DNA from: Arthrobacter sp. zg-Y238
Lineage (GTDB): Bacteria > Actinomycetota > Actinomycetes > Actinomycetales > Micrococcaceae
Length of the DNA: 64,000 bases
Assembly: GCF_024385525.1 (NCBI RefSeq)
Contig: NZ_JANFLU010000010.1
Span: 310,001 to 374,000, forward strand
Reading direction: 5' to 3'
The position numbers were made by a program, and so were the translations under genes. The notes beneath the pieces were generated by a model that saw only the letters and a list, made by a program, of their open reading frames with translations, searched no databases and was not told the DNA's origin. This document shows, one piece after another, positions 61,621 through 64,000 of this stretch; within the stretch, counting starts at the first letter, position 1, and each line of letters starts with the position of its first letter.

Positions 61621-63016
61621 CGGCAACCGGGCCCGGGTGGGCCACAGTGATGTGCGTGAGCTGCGCGGACCGCTGCTGGTTCTCGGCGACACGGAGGGCG
61701 TGGGCTGGGACGAGTTCGCGACCGTCGACGTCGACGGCGGTCCCCAGCGGCACGGGCTGGTGCTGGAGATTGACGGCGACGAAACCACCCTGCAGGTACT
61801 CGAAGGCACCGAGGGTATTGCACTGGGAGGAGTGGAGGTCCGGTTCCAGGGCCGGCCGCTGGCGGTCCCGGTAGGCACCGGCTGGCTCGGGCGGGTATGC
61901 AACGGGAGGGGGGAACCGCTCGACGGCGGTCCGCCGGTCACTGCGGACGATACTTCCCCGGTGGGCGGCTGGCCGCTGAACCCCGTTTTCCGGGAGCCGC
62001 CGCAGGACCCGGTGATCACCGGTATCTCCGTGGTGGATGCCCTCACCACCCTGGTCCGCGGACAGAAGCTGCCCATCTTCTCCATCCCGGGGCTGCCGCA
62101 CCTCACCCTGGCCACGCAGATCGCCGCGCAGGCGACCGCGTCCTCCGGGCGGGCGTTCCGGGTGGTGTTCGCCGCCATGGGGATGACCCATGCCGATATC
62201 GCCTATGTCCGCGACCGGCTGGAGGAACGCTCCGCCGCCGGTGAACTGGTCCTGCTGCTGAACGCGGCCGACGATCCGGTGATTGAACGCATCCTGACCC
62301 CGCGCATCGCCCTGACCATCGCGGAGTCCCTGGCCTACGACGACGGTTCCGATGTGCTGGTGGTGATGTCGGATATGACCAGCTACGCCGAGGCAGTGCG
62401 CGAAGTGTCCGCCGCCCGCCGGGAAATCCCCGCCCGGCGCGGCTACCCGGGTTATCTCTACAGCGACCTGGCCACCCTGTACGAACGCTGCGGACGGGTC
62501 CGCGGCCGGGAGGGGTCGGTGACCATTGTCCCGGTGCTGACCATGCCCGCCGGAGATATCACCCACCCGGTGCCGGACCTGACCGGCTACATTACCGAGG
62601 GGCAGGTGGTGCTCGACGGCGACATCGACGCCCGCGGCATCTACCCCCCGGTGGATGTGCTCTCTTCGCTGTCCCGGCTGATGCGCAGCGGCGCCGGGCG
62701 GGGACGCACCCGCGAGGACCACCTCGACGTCGCCGCGCAGATCCTGTCCGCTATGGCCCGCGCCCGGTCCGCCTCGGAACTGGCCGAACTGGTGGGAGCG
62801 GCCGCGCTGAGCGAAACCGACAAGGCCTACATCGAGTTCCGCACCGTGGTGGAGAAGGAGCTGCTCAACCAGGGGCGGGACGAGCTGCGCACCCTGGAGC
62901 AGACACTGGATCTGGCCTGGCAGGCGTTGTCCCTGCTGCCGCGGCGGGAACTGACCATGCTGTCCGCCGAGTTCCTGGACCGGTACCTTCCCGGGGCGGG
63001 CGGCGCCGCGCCGTGA
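61613..63016 (+). CDS. ntpB: V/A-type ATPase regulatory subunit B
   Basis: A 467-residue non-catalytic subunit. It lacks a P-loop, having SIPGLPHLTLATQIAAQA at that position, as expected for B. Other B signatures are FAAMGMTHADIAYVRD, VLVVMSDMTSYAEAVRE, ARRGYPGYLYSDLATLYER with the Arg region facing the A site, and LTMPAGDITHPVPDLTGYIT. The ATG at 61613 overlaps A by 8 nt. Length and motifs are normal. Confidence 0.96.
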   Translation: MASGNRARVGHSDVRELRGPLLVLGDTEGVGWDEFATVDVDGGPQRHGLVLEIDGDETTLQVLEGTEGIALGGVEVRFQGRPLAVPVGTGWLGRVCNGRGEPLDGGPPVTADDTSPVGGWPLNPVFREPPQDPVITGISVVDALTTLVRGQKLPIFSIPGLPHLTLATQIAAQATASSGRAFRVVFAAMGMTHADIAYVRDRLEERSAAGELVLLLNAADDPVIERILTPRIALTIAESLAYDDGSDVLVVMSDMTSYAEAVREVSAARREIPARRGYPGYLYSDLATLYERCGRVRGREGSVTIVPVLTMPAGDITHPVPDLTGYITEGQVVLDGDIDARGIYPPVDVLSSLSRLMRSGAGRGRTREDHLDVAAQILSAMARARSASELAELVGAAALSETDKAYIEFRTVVEKELLNQGRDELRTLEQTLDLAWQALSLLPRRELTMLSAEFLDRYLPGAGGAAP

Positions 63017-63029
63017 GCGGAGACCGGTT

Positions 63030-63629
63030 GTGAGCGGGTTCCGGTCCGGCGGCAGCCGCGCCGAGCGGTCCGAGGTGCAGCGGCGGCTCGCCACCGCCCG
63101 GCGCGGGGCCGAGCTGCTGGACCGGAAGCAGCGCATCCTGCAGGCGGCCATCGACGGGCTGCAGGAACGCGCTGATGCGGGGGCCCGTGCCTGGGAAACC
63201 AGCGCCCGGACGGCTGCGGTGTGGCTGCAGCGCAGTACCGGTCTGGATGGTGCGGACCGGCTGCTGGAGGCCTCGCCGGCGGACCCCGCGGTCGCCGTCG
63301 TGCAGTGGGGCGGAGCGATGGGCATCTCGTATCCCGAGTCCGCATCCTGCACGGTCCCGGCGTCTCCGCCGGCCGGCGGCAGTTCCGCCCTGGCCTTCGC
63401 GGCGGCGGCGCACCGGGCAGCCTTGGAAGCGGCCGTGGCTGCGGCGGCCGGGCAGCGGGCGCTGCTGCTGGTGTCGGAGGAACTCGCTGCTACCCGGACG
63501 CGGCAGCGGGCGGTGGAGAACCGGTGGATCCCCCGGCTGGAGGAACAGTTGGCGGCCATTGAACGCCGGATCGCCGAGCAGGAACTGGAGGAGAGCCTGC
63601 GGCTGCGCTGGGCCGCCGGGCTGATGTGA
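63030..63629 (+). CDS. ntpD: V/A-type ATPase subunit D (central shaft)
   Basis: A 199-residue rotor shaft. Two long helices at the ends (ARRGAELLDRKQRILQAAID and LEEQLAAIERRIAEQELEES) form the antiparallel coiled coil, separated by a Ser/Ala-rich middle. The RGAELLDRKQ motif equals the LLKxKRD region of D subunits. GTG start 13 nt after B. Its stop is embedded in a 16-bp tandem repeat. Confidence 0.9.
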   Translation: MSGFRSGGSRAERSEVQRRLATARRGAELLDRKQRILQAAIDGLQERADAGARAWETSARTAAVWLQRSTGLDGADRLLEASPADPAVAVVQWGGAMGISYPESASCTVPASPPAGGSSALAFAAAAHRAALEAAVAAAAGQRALLLVSEELAATRTRQRAVENRWIPRLEEQLAAIERRIAEQELEESLRLRWAAGLM

Positions 63630-63663
63630 GGGCGGGCTGATGTGAGGGCGGGCTGATGTGAGG
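63618..63663 (+). repeat. 16-bp tandem repeat, nearly three copies, at the subunit D stop
   Basis: GGGCTGATGTGAGGGC occurs at 63618-63633 and 63634-63649, and its first 14 bases at 63650-63663. The first copy includes the last codons and TGA of the subunit D gene; the other copies follow directly. Each unit carries TGA. Confidence 0.9.
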
Positions 63664-63674
63664 CGGTGCGGCTC

Positions 63675-63697
63675 TGAGCGGGACAAGGACCCGCTCA
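63675..63697. terminator. Short hairpin between the ATPase operon and the AKR gene
   Basis: TGAGCGGG and CCCGCTCA form an 8-bp stem around ACAAGGA. The second arm contains the stop codon of the minus-strand aldo/keto reductase. There is no T-tract, so it is a weak or factor-dependent terminator for the two convergent units. Confidence 0.5.
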
Positions 63698-64000
63698 GGG
63701 CACGTTGTGGCCCGCTGCCTGCAGGAGTCCGTACCACTCGCCCCTGGTCAGCGGAATGTCCGATCCCTGTGCGGCATCGGTGACGCGCTGCGGCGTCGTG
63801 GTCCCGAGGACCACCTGCATCCCGGCCGGATGCCGGGCGATCCAGGCGACCGCGATCGCGGTAGGAGTCACCCCGTACTTCACCGCGAGCCTGTCGAGTT
63901 CGGCATTCAACTCCGGGTAGTCGGGCGACCCGAAGAAGACGCCGCCCTGGAACCCTCTCTGGAACGGCGACCAGGCCTGCAGCGTGATCTTGTTGATCCG
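63695..64000 (-). CDS. Aldo/keto reductase, C-terminal part (enters from the window edge)
   Basis: The last 101 residues of an AKR on the minus strand. LQAWSPFQRGFQGGVFFGS is the YdhF-type cofactor loop, followed by YGVTPTAIAVAWIARHP and VLGTTTPQRVTDA, the C-terminal NADPH phosphate-binding part. The catalytic tetrad lies outside the window. It is convergent with the ATPase operon and unrelated to it. Confidence 0.88.
   Translation of the reverse strand, partial: RINKITLQAWSPFQRGFQGGVFFGSPDYPELNAELDRLAVKYGVTPTAIAVAWIARHPAGMQVVLGTTTPQRVTDAAQGSDIPLTRGEWYGLLQAAGHNVP

Overview
The window looks like a chromosomal segment of a high-GC actinobacterium, most likely Micrococcaceae (Arthrobacter or a close relative). 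This rests on gene content and style: ATGA/GTGA-overlapping operons, frequent GTG starts, a 13E12-type DUF222/HNH protein, CGNR and MT0933-like proteins, a RibM-type riboflavin transporter and SLH-like cell-wall repeats. No rRNA, IS element, integrase, prophage or CRISPR array was seen.

Layout. 1-18 kb is a mosaic of accessory metabolism and regulation: hydrolases, a zinc alcohol dehydrogenase, two TetR regulators with visible palindromic operators, a secreted type-B carboxylesterase, an ABC-2 exporter, SDR/AKR oxidoreductases, and an ECF sigma/membrane-partner operon whose sigma gene is frameshifted. 17.9-22.8 kb holds an SMR efflux pair and an arsenic island: acr3-arsC-flavoprotein on the minus strand, and arsR-arsN1 divergently on the plus strand, with an ArsR-type inverted repeat between them. 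22.8-30 kb carries an MFS permease, a CPBP protease, a secreted CAP/repeat/SLH protein, an AlkD-like repair protein and ribM under an FMN riboswitch. 30.4-35.2 kb is a housekeeping run (PD-(D/E)XK nuclease, def, fmt, rsmB, rpe). 36.0-37.0 kb is a tRNA cluster (Val-CAC on the minus strand; Gly-Cys-Val-Gly-Val-Gly on the plus strand). 37-55.4 kb is ordinary core and accessory genes, including ZapE, a DUF222/HNH protein, a rhodanese/SufE pair, YbaK and MsrB.

The most notable region is 55.6-63.6 kb. It holds a complete nine-gene V/A-type ATPase operon in the order H-C-I-K-F-E-A-B-D, tightly overlapping, with an unusually small subunit I and a proteolipid whose first hairpin is not the usual duplicated one. 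Only 44 nt upstream lies a small gene whose product closely resembles the encapsulated-ferritin (EncFtn) family but lacks a recognisable encapsulin-targeting tail. A rotary ion pump placed in line with a ferritin-like protein is, by inference, the best candidate here for an undescribed functional unit.

Functions are assigned from motifs recognised by eye; no database search was run.
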